Below are positions 34,635-41,968 of a stretch of 49,197 nt of DNA, piece by piece (within the stretch, counting starts at the first letter, position 1; each line of letters begins with the position of its first letter). The notes beneath the pieces were generated by a model. It saw only the letters and a list, made by a program, of their open reading frames with translations. It ran no database searches and had not been told where the DNA came from. Source of the DNA: an uncultured Eubacteriales bacterium (GTDB taxonomy: Bacteria; Bacillota; Clostridia; TANB77; CAG-508); NCBI GenBank assembly GCA_949288095.1, contig CASEIX010000034.1, positions 1 to 49,197 of the forward strand, read 5' to 3'. Both the position numbers and the translations under genes were made by a program.

Positions 34635-36341
34635 ATGAAGAAAGAAAAAATCTCTAATATGAAAAAAGAGAACAAAGGTATTACATTGATTGCTTTAGTA
34701 ATAACCATTATCGTGCTATTAATCTTAGCAGGAGTAACAATAGCAACATTAACAGGAGAAAATGGAATATTAACCAGAGCAAGTGATGCAAGTCGAGAAA
34801 CAGAAATAGCAGATGAAAGAGAAAAAGTAGAATTAGCAACAACAGGAGCATTGGCAAAAGAAAATGGAGGAGAAATTAGCCAAACAAGTTTAGAAGAAGA
34901 ATTAGGAAAATATTTTGAAAACGGGAAATACGCAGTAGAACCAGGAACAAATGAGGATGGAACAGAAGGATATATAGTAACCATAACAGAAAATGATCCA
35001 AATGGAAGAAAATATTTCATAGATAAAAATGGAAATGTCGAGGATTATATAGTAAGAGAACCAGCAGAGCCAACAGAAGGGACAGGAACAAACTTTAACA
35101 TGAGTTATGGTGTGATAGAAGTAGAATTCTTAAGTGGAACAAGTTATAATGCAACAACTACACCAAATCACCCTGTATTAAAAGAAGGAATGACAGCAAT
35201 CACATATAATGAAACAACAGGAGAAACAACAAATGTAAGTAATAGTAGTGGAACAGATTGGTATAGTTATGTAGCAGGAAGTGGAGCAAATGATAATAAT
35301 GCAAGCCATTGGGCCAATGCAAAAGTAACAGTAGATAATGTAGATAGTTATTTTGTATGGATACCAAGATATGCATATAGAATCATTTATTTTGATTCAC
35401 AAGATAGTGAAAATGCCTATAGATCAGGAACATTAACAGAAGAAGCAGCATTAGAAAATAATCAAATCGTAGGATATAGTGATGCAAGAGGAATCGTGGA
35501 TACAGAAGGAAGAACAAAAGAAGGAGTGTCTGTACAAACAGCAATATCTGTAAATGATAAATATTTCAAAACACATCCTGCATTTGAGGATAATGTGGAT
35601 TATGGAGGATGGAGTAGTAAACTAGAAGGAATATGGATAGCAAAATATGAAGCAAGCCAAGTAAGTGGAACGACAACGCCAAAATTCGAACCAGGAGTAT
35701 CATCAAGTTGGGGAAGTATTACAATAGGAAATGCGTTCACATATGCTCAAAACTACAATACAACATTAAATAGCCATTTAATGAAAAATAGTGAATGGGG
35801 AGCAGTAGCATATTTAACAGAAAGTAAATATGGAAGAAATGGAACAGAAATAACAGTAAATAACAATAGTAATTATTTAACAGGAAATGCAGGAGATAGT
35901 GTTTCAGCAAGTAGTAGTACAACAACAAATGCATATAATACAGAAAAAGGAGTACTAGCAAGTAGTACAGGAAATATATATGGAATTTATGATTTATCAG
36001 GAGGAGCAAATGAATATGTAGCAGGATATTATAATGGAAGTACAAGTAGTAATTTAACAACCAATGGAGGTTCATTTGCAAGCAATGGAGGAACGAGCAC
36101 AAAATATGCAACAGCATATACAGGAATACAAGCAAGTAGATCATATAAATATGGAGATGCCACCTATGAAACAAGTGGATGGAATGGCGATCTTGCATAT
36201 TTTGTGGCTTCTGGTAGTCCTTTCTTCGCACGTGGAGGCGCCTATGGCAATGGTCCCAATACTGGAGTATTCTTTTTCGACTACAGCCTTGGGAGCAGTA
36301 ACAGACGGCTTTCGTGTAAGTCTCGCAGTACAGTAATGTGA
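34635..36341 (+). CDS. Prepilin-like surface protein with FGE/C-type-lectin domain: probable DGR target protein
   Basis: 568 aa from the ATG at 34635 (AAAGGAAG upstream). Residues 12-38 are a type IV prepilin-like leader, KENKG/ITLIALVITIIVLLI, with probable cleavage after G15 but no Glu at +5. A helical and linker region follows. From about residue 235 the protein is FGE-sulfatase/C-type-lectin-like: YFVWIPRYAYR, GIWIAKYEAS, MKNSEWGAVAYLTESKYG, GIYDLSGGANEYVAG. The C-terminus, SPFFARGGAYGNGPNTGVFFFDYS, matches the variable region of diversity-generating-retroelement targets. The frame then reads RRLSCKSRSTVM, whereas the +1 frame reads TDGFRVSLAVQ, the usual DGR end; a frameshift seems to have occurred near 36312. 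An IS21 element begins 36 nt after the stop. Confidence 0.8.
   Translation: MKKEKISNMKKENKGITLIALVITIIVLLILAGVTIATLTGENGILTRASDASRETEIADEREKVELATTGALAKENGGEISQTSLEEELGKYFENGKYAVEPGTNEDGTEGYIVTITENDPNGRKYFIDKNGNVEDYIVREPAEPTEGTGTNFNMSYGVIEVEFLSGTSYNATTTPNHPVLKEGMTAITYNETTGETTNVSNSSGTDWYSYVAGSGANDNNASHWANAKVTVDNVDSYFVWIPRYAYRIIYFDSQDSENAYRSGTLTEEAALENNQIVGYSDARGIVDTEGRTKEGVSVQTAISVNDKYFKTHPAFEDNVDYGGWSSKLEGIWIAKYEASQVSGTTTPKFEPGVSSSWGSITIGNAFTYAQNYNTTLNSHLMKNSEWGAVAYLTESKYGRNGTEITVNNNSNYLTGNAGDSVSASSSTTTNAYNTEKGVLASSTGNIYGIYDLSGGANEYVAGYYNGSTSSNLTTNGGSFASNGGTSTKYATAYTGIQASRSYKYGDATYETSGWNGDLAYFVASGSPFFARGGAYGNGPNTGVFFFDYSLGSSNRRLSCKSRSTVM
36190..36336 (+). other. Candidate DGR variable region (VR)
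   Basis: Base composition jumps here to roughly half G+C by eye, against about a third in the rest of the gene, and codon use changes. The codons where related DGR proteins have Asn (AAY in the template) here read GCC, TAT, GGC, TTT, GAC, TAC, AGC, CTT, AGC, AGT, AAC: all end in C or T and differ at the first two positions, as expected from adenine-specific mutagenesis of AAC/AAT. Invariant flanks RGG, GVF and, in the +1 frame, GFRVSLAVQ are kept. No template repeat is visible in the window. Confidence 0.7.
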
Positions 36342-36369
36342 AATCTGTCATCTGAGCAATATGAAATAC

Positions 36370-36376
36370 AACAACT
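36370..36376. repeat. IS21 target-site duplication, left copy
   Basis: AACAACT, identical to 38611-38617. Together they bracket the IS element. Confidence 0.65.
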
Positions 36377-36496
36377 GAAAATGATAAAATAAAAGTAACC
36401 AAAAAAGGGAAAATAAAAACTACCAAAATTGGTTACTTTTTTGATTGCAAAAAAATAGTTTGATATACTACTTCTTTGTAAGGAGGAAGTATACAA

Positions 36497-37726
36497 ATGA
36501 AAGAAAATATAAAGTTAAAAAATATGAAAGGACAATTAGAAATAATGAAAACCTTAGGAATAAAGCCAAATTTTAGTGAATTAGAAAGAGCTTTTGAAAT
36601 AGAAAGACATACAATAAAAAAATATTATGAAGGATATGAAGGAAAAAAAGCAAATAGAAATAAACCATCGAAATTAGATAAATACTATGATGAAATAAAA
36701 AGTAAAATAGAATTAGTAGGAATCACTCAAATGGGATTGTACCAATATTTGTACAATAAAGATAATACCATAGGAACATATTCAAATTTTAAAAAATATC
36801 TAGCAAAACATAAATTAAAACCAAGTAAAAGTCAAAAAGTTCATTTAAGATATGAAACAGATCTTGGAGAACAATTACAATTTGATTGGAAAGAAGATAT
36901 AAAGATGATTAGCAAACATGGAGAAGTATTTGAATTTAATGTGTTTTCTGCAACTTTAGGATATTCTAGATTACATGATTTTGTATATAGTAGAACAAAA
37001 ACAAGAGAAGATGTAGAAAGATGTTTAATGACAACATTTGAATTTTTCAATGGTGTACCTAAACAATTGTTAACAGATAACATGAGAGCAGTAGTTGATA
37101 TTAATGGAAATAAAAGAAGAATAAATCCGGAATTTAATCAATTTGCTAAAGATATGGGTACTTGTGTTAAATTGTGTAAACCAAGGTCTCCTGAAACGAA
37201 AGGAAAAGACGAAACCGCAAATAAGTTCATGGCATGGTTAATTCCATATAATCATGAATTTGAAGATGAAGAAGAATTAATTAGAATTATTAAAAATATA
37301 AGAGATAAAGTTAATTCTACTGTTCATCAAACAACAAATATACCACCTATCCTTTTGTTTCAAAAAGAAAAAGAATATCTTCTACCCTTGCCAAGTAACA
37401 AAATCATGCTTTCATACTTGGAAAATGTGGAGAAAACTAAGGTTTATCCCGATTCCTTAATTTACTACAAAGGTAAAAAATATTCTGTTTCACCCAAATA
37501 TATTAATCAGTATGTCCAACTCAAACAAACTGATAATATATTGTATATATATCATAATAAACAAATAATAGCAACCCATGAAATTAATTTAAAATTAATT
37601 AATTATGCTAAAGAACATTATGTAGAAGGTTTAACAATTTCTATGCCATATAAAGATAAATCTGACATAGAAAAATATGCTAATGATAATTTAAAACGTT
37701 TAGATAGATTATTGGATGTGAAATAG
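36497..37726 (+). CDS. istA: IS21 family transposase IstA
   Basis: 409 aa after AAGGAGGAAG. An N-terminal helix-turn-helix (KNMKGQLEIMKTLGIKPNFSELERAFEIERHTIKKYY) precedes an RNase H-fold catalytic core. The DDE residues are the Asp in QLQFDWKED, the Asp in LLTDNMRAVV and the Glu in KGKDETANKF. The C-terminal beta domain (YPDSLIYYKGKKYSVSPKYINQYVQL) is typical of IstA. It cuts and joins DNA with the ATPase IstB, encoded 56 nt downstream. No frameshift is seen. Confidence 0.93.
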   Translation: MKENIKLKNMKGQLEIMKTLGIKPNFSELERAFEIERHTIKKYYEGYEGKKANRNKPSKLDKYYDEIKSKIELVGITQMGLYQYLYNKDNTIGTYSNFKKYLAKHKLKPSKSQKVHLRYETDLGEQLQFDWKEDIKMISKHGEVFEFNVFSATLGYSRLHDFVYSRTKTREDVERCLMTTFEFFNGVPKQLLTDNMRAVVDINGNKRRINPEFNQFAKDMGTCVKLCKPRSPETKGKDETANKFMAWLIPYNHEFEDEEELIRIIKNIRDKVNSTVHQTTNIPPILLFQKEKEYLLPLPSNKIMLSYLENVEKTKVYPDSLIYYKGKKYSVSPKYINQYVQLKQTDNILYIYHNKQIIATHEINLKLINYAKEHYVEGLTISMPYKDKSDIEKYANDNLKRLDRLLDVK

Positions 37727-37782
37727 ATAAAGGAATTAAATAACAGATAATTAATAAAAAATAAAAGAAAGAGGTAATAGTG

Positions 37783-38544
37783 ATGATATATAATCAAGTA
37801 ATAAATAATTTACAAAAACTAAAATTAGATAAAATGAGTACATATTTATCAACATATTTAGATGAGATAAATAAAAATAATATTTCTTTTTTAGATGCAC
37901 TTCTTAATCTTACTCAAAAAGAAATAGAATTTAAAGAACAGAGAGCTTCTGAATTCAATATACGAGTTGCTGGTTTTCCTTTTATTAGAACTTTAGATGA
38001 ATTTGACTTTGATTTTCAGCCAAGTATTAATAAAAAAGAAGTTTTAGATTTAGCAACACTTAGATTTATTGAAGAAAAGAAAAATGTACTGCTAATTGGC
38101 TCTAGTGGTGTTGGCAAAACTCATATCGCCACAGCTATTGGCATTGAAGCTGCTAAAAAAAGAGTTAGTACATATTTCATCAGTTGCCATGATTTAATCA
38201 CTAAACTTAATATTGCACATCAAGAAAATAGATTAAAGGATGCCTTAAAAACATTTAATAAATATAAATTATTGATAATTGATGAGATTGGATATTTACC
38301 TGTAGACAAAAATGGCACAAATCTACTGTTTCAATTGATTGCAAAAAGATATGAGAAAAGTTCTACCATCATAACTACAAATCAACAATTTTCTAAATGG
38401 GGAGAAATTTTTTCAGACAATATACTTGCTAATGCAATACTTGATAGATTATTACACCATTCATATGTTTTTAATATTACAGGCGATTCTTACAGATTAA
38501 AAGATATATTAAATAAAATAGAAAACTTTGACAATTCTATATAA
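37783..38544 (+). CDS. istB: IS21 helper ATPase IstB
   Basis: 253 aa from the ATG at 37783, 8 nt after GAGG; a GTG directly before it (37780) is an alternative. It is a DnaC-like AAA+ protein that selects the target and stimulates IstA. Walker A is GSSGVGKTH, Walker B is LLIIDEIGYLP, and sensor 1 is TIITTNQQFSKW. The C-terminal ILDRLLHHSYVFNITGDSYRLKD is the standard IstB ending. Length is normal. Confidence 0.94.
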   Translation: MIYNQVINNLQKLKLDKMSTYLSTYLDEINKNNISFLDALLNLTQKEIEFKEQRASEFNIRVAGFPFIRTLDEFDFDFQPSINKKEVLDLATLRFIEEKKNVLLIGSSGVGKTHIATAIGIEAAKKRVSTYFISCHDLITKLNIAHQENRLKDALKTFNKYKLLIIDEIGYLPVDKNGTNLLFQLIAKRYEKSSTIITTNQQFSKWGEIFSDNILANAILDRLLHHSYVFNITGDSYRLKDILNKIENFDNSI

Positions 38545-38610
38545 TAAAAAGTTATCTAAATTGGTAAATTTTATTTTCCCTTTTTTGGTAATTTTGGTAT
38601 TGACTTTTAT

Positions 38611-38617
38611 AACAACT
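38611..38617. repeat. IS21 target-site duplication, right copy
   Basis: AACAACT, identical to 36370-36376. Removing the IS and one copy rejoins the DGR gene's downstream DNA to the hairpin at 38641-38671. Confidence 0.65.
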
Positions 38618-38640
38618 ACAAGTAAAACAAGAAATAAGCT

Positions 38641-38671
38641 CTTTTCGTTCGAGCATAGCTTGAGGGAAAAG
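38641..38671. other. Hairpin separated from the VR by the IS insertion
   Basis: CTTTTC (38641-38646) and TTCGAGC (38648-38654) pair with GCTTGAG (38658-38664) and GAAAAG (38666-38671): 13 bp, two G-T wobbles, one mismatch and a 3-nt loop. Without the IS it would begin about 58 nt after the target gene's stop. Known DGRs often have a hairpin or cruciform just 3' of the VR that promotes retrohoming, so it may have had that role. A plain transcription-related hairpin is also possible. Confidence 0.45.
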
Positions 38672-38707
38672 TTAAGAAACATATTGCTAAAACTGAAAAA
38701 AAGTTAT

Positions 38708-38747
38708 AAAATACAATCATACAAAAATTAATGTATGGTTGTATTTT
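38708..38747 (+). terminator. Intrinsic terminator
   Basis: AAAATACAATCATAC (38708-38722) pairs with GTATGGTTGTATTTT (38733-38747), one wobble. It probably terminated the surface-protein transcript before the IS inserted. The rest of the 365-bp istB-to-methylase gap has only an unsupported 38-codon open frame (38732-38848). Confidence 0.8.
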
Positions 38748-38909
38748 ATTCTATATCAACAATCTAGATACTGATTGTGAAAGTCAAATTCAATATGAAG
38801 AAAAAATCGAATTGAAAATTTCAGAATATGGGTTAATAGAAATGAAATAGAAATATAATAATATTCATAAAAATGGAAATCATATATATAAATAAAACTG
38901 GAGGTTTTT

Positions 38910-39719
38910 ATGCAAGTAATATCAAGTAAAGATAATGAATTTATCAAACACATAAAAAAATTAAAAGATAAGAAATATAGAGACTTGAACAATGAATATA
39001 TCATTGAAGGTATTAAAATTATAGAAGAAGCCATCAATGAAAAAGCAAATATTAAACAAGTCATTATTTGTGATGATTGTGAAAAAACATCTAATATTCC
39101 CAAAGACCTTATGTATGAAATTGCTAAACAAGAATGTGTCTATGTCACGAGCAAGTTATTTGATAGTTTAACAGATGTCACAAATCCACAAGGAATATTA
39201 GCGATTGTAGAAAAAAATGCAATGAAGTCAACAATTGCAGGTAGTGAAGAAATTGATTATAATCAAGACATTATTGTAGCTTTAGACGATATTCAAGACC
39301 CAGGAAATTTAGGAACGATTTTAAGAACGGTAGACAGTATAGGAATTAATCAAATCTTAGTATCAAAAGGAACAGCAGATAGCTATAATCCTAAAGTGGT
39401 ACGTTCAACAATGGGTGCTATATTTAGAGTCAAAATCATAGAATGTGAAGACTTAGAAAAGACATTAAAAGAAATTCAAAAGCACAAATTTGAAATTGTT
39501 GTAACATCGTTACAAACGAAAAATAGTATTTATGATATAGATTACAAGAAAAAAGTCATTGTCATTGGAAATGAAGCAAATGGAGTAAAAAGAGAAATAC
39601 AAAAACTAGCAGATAAAAAAGTAAAAATACCGATGCTTGGAAAAACAGAAAGTTTAAATGCTTCTGTGGCAACAGGTATCATATTATATGAATATGTAAG
39701 ACAAAAAATGAAACGATAG
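38910..39719 (+). CDS. TrmH/SpoU family RNA 2'-O-methyltransferase (RlmB-like)
   Basis: 269 aa after an ACTGGAGG site. An N-terminal substrate-binding domain (1-100, KDNEFIKHIKKLKDKKYRDLNNEYIIEG) precedes a SPOUT domain with the three family motifs: DDIQDPGNLGTILRT, VIGNEANGVKREI and IPMLGKTESLNASVATGIILYEY. SPOUT enzymes use SAM to methylate ribose in rRNA or tRNA; this domain order fits rRNA methylases of the RlmB/AviRb type. The stop codon directly abuts a GGGACG-family inverted repeat. It appears to be a single gene. Confidence 0.9.
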   Translation: MQVISSKDNEFIKHIKKLKDKKYRDLNNEYIIEGIKIIEEAINEKANIKQVIICDDCEKTSNIPKDLMYEIAKQECVYVTSKLFDSLTDVTNPQGILAIVEKNAMKSTIAGSEEIDYNQDIIVALDDIQDPGNLGTILRTVDSIGINQILVSKGTADSYNPKVVRSTMGAIFRVKIIECEDLEKTLKEIQKHKFEIVVTSLQTKNSIYDIDYKKKVIVIGNEANGVKREIQKLADKKVKIPMLGKTESLNASVATGIILYEYVRQKMKR

Positions 39720-39721
39720 GG

Positions 39722-39764
39722 ACGTTCCCAATGTTATACCTTAACTTAATGACATTGGGGACGT
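39722..39764. repeat. GGGACG-family inverted repeat after the methylase gene
   Basis: ACGTTCCCAATG (39722-39733) pairs with CATTGGGGACGT (39753-39764), one wobble, with a 19-nt loop, followed by TTTTGAAATGTTTT. It starts 2 nt after the stop codon. The GGGGACGTTT core links it to the repeats at 14159-14326 and 43764-43852. It could double as a terminator. Confidence 0.7.
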
Positions 39765-39813
39765 TTTGAAATGTTTTATCTAAACAAAAAGGACAACAAG
39801 ATGATAAAAATTC

Positions 39814-39926
39814 ACACAATAAAATTATAAAAGTAAACAATGAAACAGAATAAAATTGCACAATAAAAACGCTAAAATATGCACAATGAAATGGCAAAAA
39901 AATGCACAATGTCATTGATAAAAATA
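39814..39926. repeat. Iteron-like direct repeats, about 23-bp period
   Basis: A (G/A)(C/A)ACAAT(A/G) core recurs at 39814 (ACACAAT), 39835 (AAACAAT), 39858, 39881 and 39904 (all GCACAAT), spaced 21, 23, 23 and 23 nt. Each core is followed by an A-rich stretch, so whole units are alike. The array ends at the promoter -35 (39915) of the AAA ATPase gene. The regular spacing suggests a protein-binding array. Confidence 0.6.
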
Positions 39927-39943
39927 AATATTTATGATAAAAT
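39915..39943 (+). promoter_or_regulatory. Promoter of the AAA/DUF4143 gene
   Basis: TTGATA (39915-39920), 17 nt, TAAAAT (39938-39943). It lies about 20 nt before the ATG at 39963, and its -35 is within the last iteron-like unit. Confidence 0.65.
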
Positions 39944-39962
39944 ATAAATGTGAGGTGGTCAT

Positions 39963-41243
39963 ATGAAATTAACCAAAAAAGGATATCGTGAAAGATTGAT
40001 AGATAAAACAATAGAGGAAAATTTAAAAATATTTGGAGCAATCAGTATTGAAGGACCAAAATGGTGTGGAAAAACATGGACAGCATTAAATCACGCAAAT
40101 AGTGTAGTATATCTAAATAATACGGCAGATAATTTTAGAGAAAAACATCTAGCAGAAATGGATGTAAATTTAATATTAAATAAAGAAAAACCAGAACTGA
40201 TAGACGAATGGCAAGAAGTCCCAGCTGTATGGGATGCTGTAAGATTTCAATGTGACCAAGATAAAGAAAAAGGAAAATATATATTAACAGGTTCTGCAAC
40301 ACCTGTAACAACCCAAATTCATCACTCAGGGGCTGGAAGAATTTGTAAGATGAAAATGTATACAATGTCTTTATATGAATCAGGAGATTCAACAGGAGAA
40401 GTATCTTTAAAGGATTTATTTGAAGGAAAAGTACAAAATTCATTAGTAAAAAAGACAGAACTAAAAACACTTGCAGACTTAATTGTAAGAGGAGGATGGC
40501 CAGAAACCATAGATTCAAGTATAGAAGGAGCAAGAAGAATAACAAGGAGTTACTTAGAGGCAGTATTAGATAAGGATATTTCAGAAATAGATGGAGTAAA
40601 AAGAGATAAAAATAAAATGGAAATGCTTTTAAGGTCACTTGCTAGAAATGAAAGTACAATTTCAACAAATAGTGTTTTAGTAAAAGATATTGGGGATAAT
40701 GTGACTGAAGAAGAATTAAATGTTAGTAGAAATACCGTTGCAGATTATCTAGATGTATTAAATAAATTACATTTGATAGAAAACCAAAATTCATTTATGT
40801 ATAAAATACGTTCAAGAGCGAATGTAGGAAAATTAGCAAAAAGACATTTTGTTGATCAGTCTTTAGGATGTGCAATTTTGAATATAACGCCAGATAAATT
40901 AATGAATGATTTAAAAACTTTTGGCTTTTATTTTGAGGCAATGTGTGAAAGAGATTTAAGAATATATGCAGAAAGTTTAGATGCAAAACTATATCATTAT
41001 AGAGAAAATACAACTGGACTGGAAGTGGATGCCATAGTGGAAATTGCAGATGGAGAATATGGAGCAATAGAAATAAAATTAGGTTCAAATCAAGAAGAAG
41101 AGGCAGCTAAAAACTTGAAAAAATTTTATGATGCGGTAGAAGTAAAACCAAAATTTATGTGTATCATTTGTGGATTATATGATGCAGTAGTAAAAAGACC
41201 TGATGGAATTTATGTATTGCCAATCACAGCATTGAAAAATTAG
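39963..41243 (+). CDS. AAA ATPase with DUF4143 C-terminal domain
   Basis: 426 aa after a GAGGTGG site. The N-terminal AAA_14-type ATPase has Walker A EGPKWCGKTWTA (about 34-45), Walker B ELIDEWQEVP and sensor YILTGSATPV. The C-terminal DUF4143 domain (about 205-420) ends in a PD-(D/E)xK-like core: EVDAIVEIADGEYGAIEIKLG carries D and ExK. Such ATPases are common in anaerobes and archaea and are often scattered or mobile; their role is poorly known, with toxin-like or nuclease activity proposed. It has its own promoter and an upstream iteron-like array. Confidence 0.88.
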   Translation: MKLTKKGYRERLIDKTIEENLKIFGAISIEGPKWCGKTWTALNHANSVVYLNNTADNFREKHLAEMDVNLILNKEKPELIDEWQEVPAVWDAVRFQCDQDKEKGKYILTGSATPVTTQIHHSGAGRICKMKMYTMSLYESGDSTGEVSLKDLFEGKVQNSLVKKTELKTLADLIVRGGWPETIDSSIEGARRITRSYLEAVLDKDISEIDGVKRDKNKMEMLLRSLARNESTISTNSVLVKDIGDNVTEEELNVSRNTVADYLDVLNKLHLIENQNSFMYKIRSRANVGKLAKRHFVDQSLGCAILNITPDKLMNDLKTFGFYFEAMCERDLRIYAESLDAKLYHYRENTTGLEVDAIVEIADGEYGAIEIKLGSNQEEEAAKNLKKFYDAVEVKPKFMCIICGLYDAVVKRPDGIYVLPITALKN

Positions 41244-41299
41244 AAAAAATAAAAAGCAAAATGAAACAAAATAGATAAATTAAAAAAAGGAGAAGAAAA

Positions 41300-41797
41300 A
41301 TGAAACTACATGTTGTATTAGTGGAACCAGAAATACCTCAAAATACAGGGAATATTGCAAGAACTTGTGCTGCGATTGGTGCTAAGTTGCATTTGGTACA
41401 TCCTTTGGGATTTAGTATTTCAGAAAAAGCAGTCAAAAGAGCAGGATTAGATTACTGGGATAAGCTTGATATAGAAGAACATATATCTTTTAAAGAATTT
41501 TTAAATACATATCAGCCAGAAGAACATAATATGTTTTTTGTAACAACAAAGGGAAAACATGTTTATTCAGAACCAGATTTTAAAAATATGGAAGAAATTT
41601 TTGTGTTATTTGGAAAAGAGACAAAAGGGTTACCAGAAGATGTTTTGCAAAAATATATAGATAAAACGATTCGAATTCCTATGAGACCAACCCTAAGGTC
41701 ATTGAATTTGTCAAATTCTGTTGCCATTGTTGCATATGATATTTGTAGACAAAAAGATTTTGAAGGATTAGAAGAAATTAGTAGTTATTTTGATTAA
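41300..41797 (+). CDS. trmL: tRNA (cytidine(34)-2'-O)-methyltransferase
   Basis: 165 aa SPOUT enzyme that 2'-O-methylates the wobble base of certain tRNA-Leu isoacceptors. Diagnostic segments are VLVEPEIPQNTGNIARTCAAIGAKLHLVHPLGF (6-38), the knot motif LFGKETKGLPEDVL and RSLNLSNSVAIVAYDICRQ. The length is exactly that of minimal TrmL/YibK. AAAAAAGGAG precedes the ATG. It follows the AAA ATPase gene by 56 nt. Confidence 0.95.
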   Translation: MKLHVVLVEPEIPQNTGNIARTCAAIGAKLHLVHPLGFSISEKAVKRAGLDYWDKLDIEEHISFKEFLNTYQPEEHNMFFVTTKGKHVYSEPDFKNMEEIFVLFGKETKGLPEDVLQKYIDKTIRIPMRPTLRSLNLSNSVAIVAYDICRQKDFEGLEEISSYFD

Positions 41798-41907
41798 AGA
41801 TTTCTTAATATTATGGGAAATTTATGGGAAATTGCATTTTTAATAATTGTAAAAAATATTGAGAGTATGATACAACTATAAGTTCTTCAATAAAAATATA
41901 AAAAAGG

Positions 41908-41936
41908 TTGAAAAATTTTTTAATAAACTATATAAT
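41908..41936 (+). promoter_or_regulatory. Promoter of the S1-domain gene
   Basis: TTGAAA (41908-41913), 17 nt, TATAAT (41931-41936). It lies 32 nt before the ATG at 41969. The bases between the trmL stop and this promoter hold only a short direct repeat (ATGGGAAATT-like, about 41812-41832). Confidence 0.75.
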
Positions 41937-41968
41937 AACTAAAACACATAAGATGAAGGAGAAAACAA

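Larger units (their letters stand above)
36377..38610 (+). mobile_element. IS21-family insertion sequence
   Basis: A 2234-bp element carrying istA and istB. The ends share an inverted repeat: ACCAAAAAAGGGAAAATAAAA occurs at the left (36398-36418) and, reversed, at the right, and its GGG triplet is 33 nt from each proposed end. A 7-bp AACAACT directly flanks both ends, within the 4-8 bp range of IS21 target duplications. An alternative TG...CA reading (36382 to 38614) leaves the arms unequal with no duplication. Both genes are intact, so it may still be active. Confidence 0.8.

Noticed and set aside
36064..36336. Separate gene overlapping the end of the DGR target gene
   Set aside because: The 90-codon overlapping frame has no binding site; only its last residues (GFRVSLAVQ) are meaningful, as evidence of a frameshift in the real gene.
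35737..36426. Long minus-strand open frame opposite the DGR target gene
   Set aside because: It is antisense to a clear gene, very Leu/His/Tyr-rich from reading repetitive Thr/Ser/Asn codons backwards, and lacks a binding site.
38528..38731. Small 67-aa gene after istB
   Set aside because: It overlaps istB and runs through the IS right end and flanking hairpins, with no ribosome binding site or recognisable protein pattern.
38732..38848. 38-codon open frame with a natural-looking acidic composition
   Set aside because: It starts inside a terminator hairpin, has no binding site, and no family is recognisable; it may be a gene remnant but cannot be supported.
34344..38909. DGR reverse transcriptase or accessory gene near the target
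   Set aside because: All substantial frames here are the target protein and the IS21 genes; no reverse transcriptase motif (such as YxDD) and no template repeat were found, so these parts are not claimed.
39814..39926. CRISPR array upstream of the AAA ATPase
   Set aside because: Period is only 23 bp, cores are 7 bp, and there are no unique spacers or cas genes; better read as a binding-site array.
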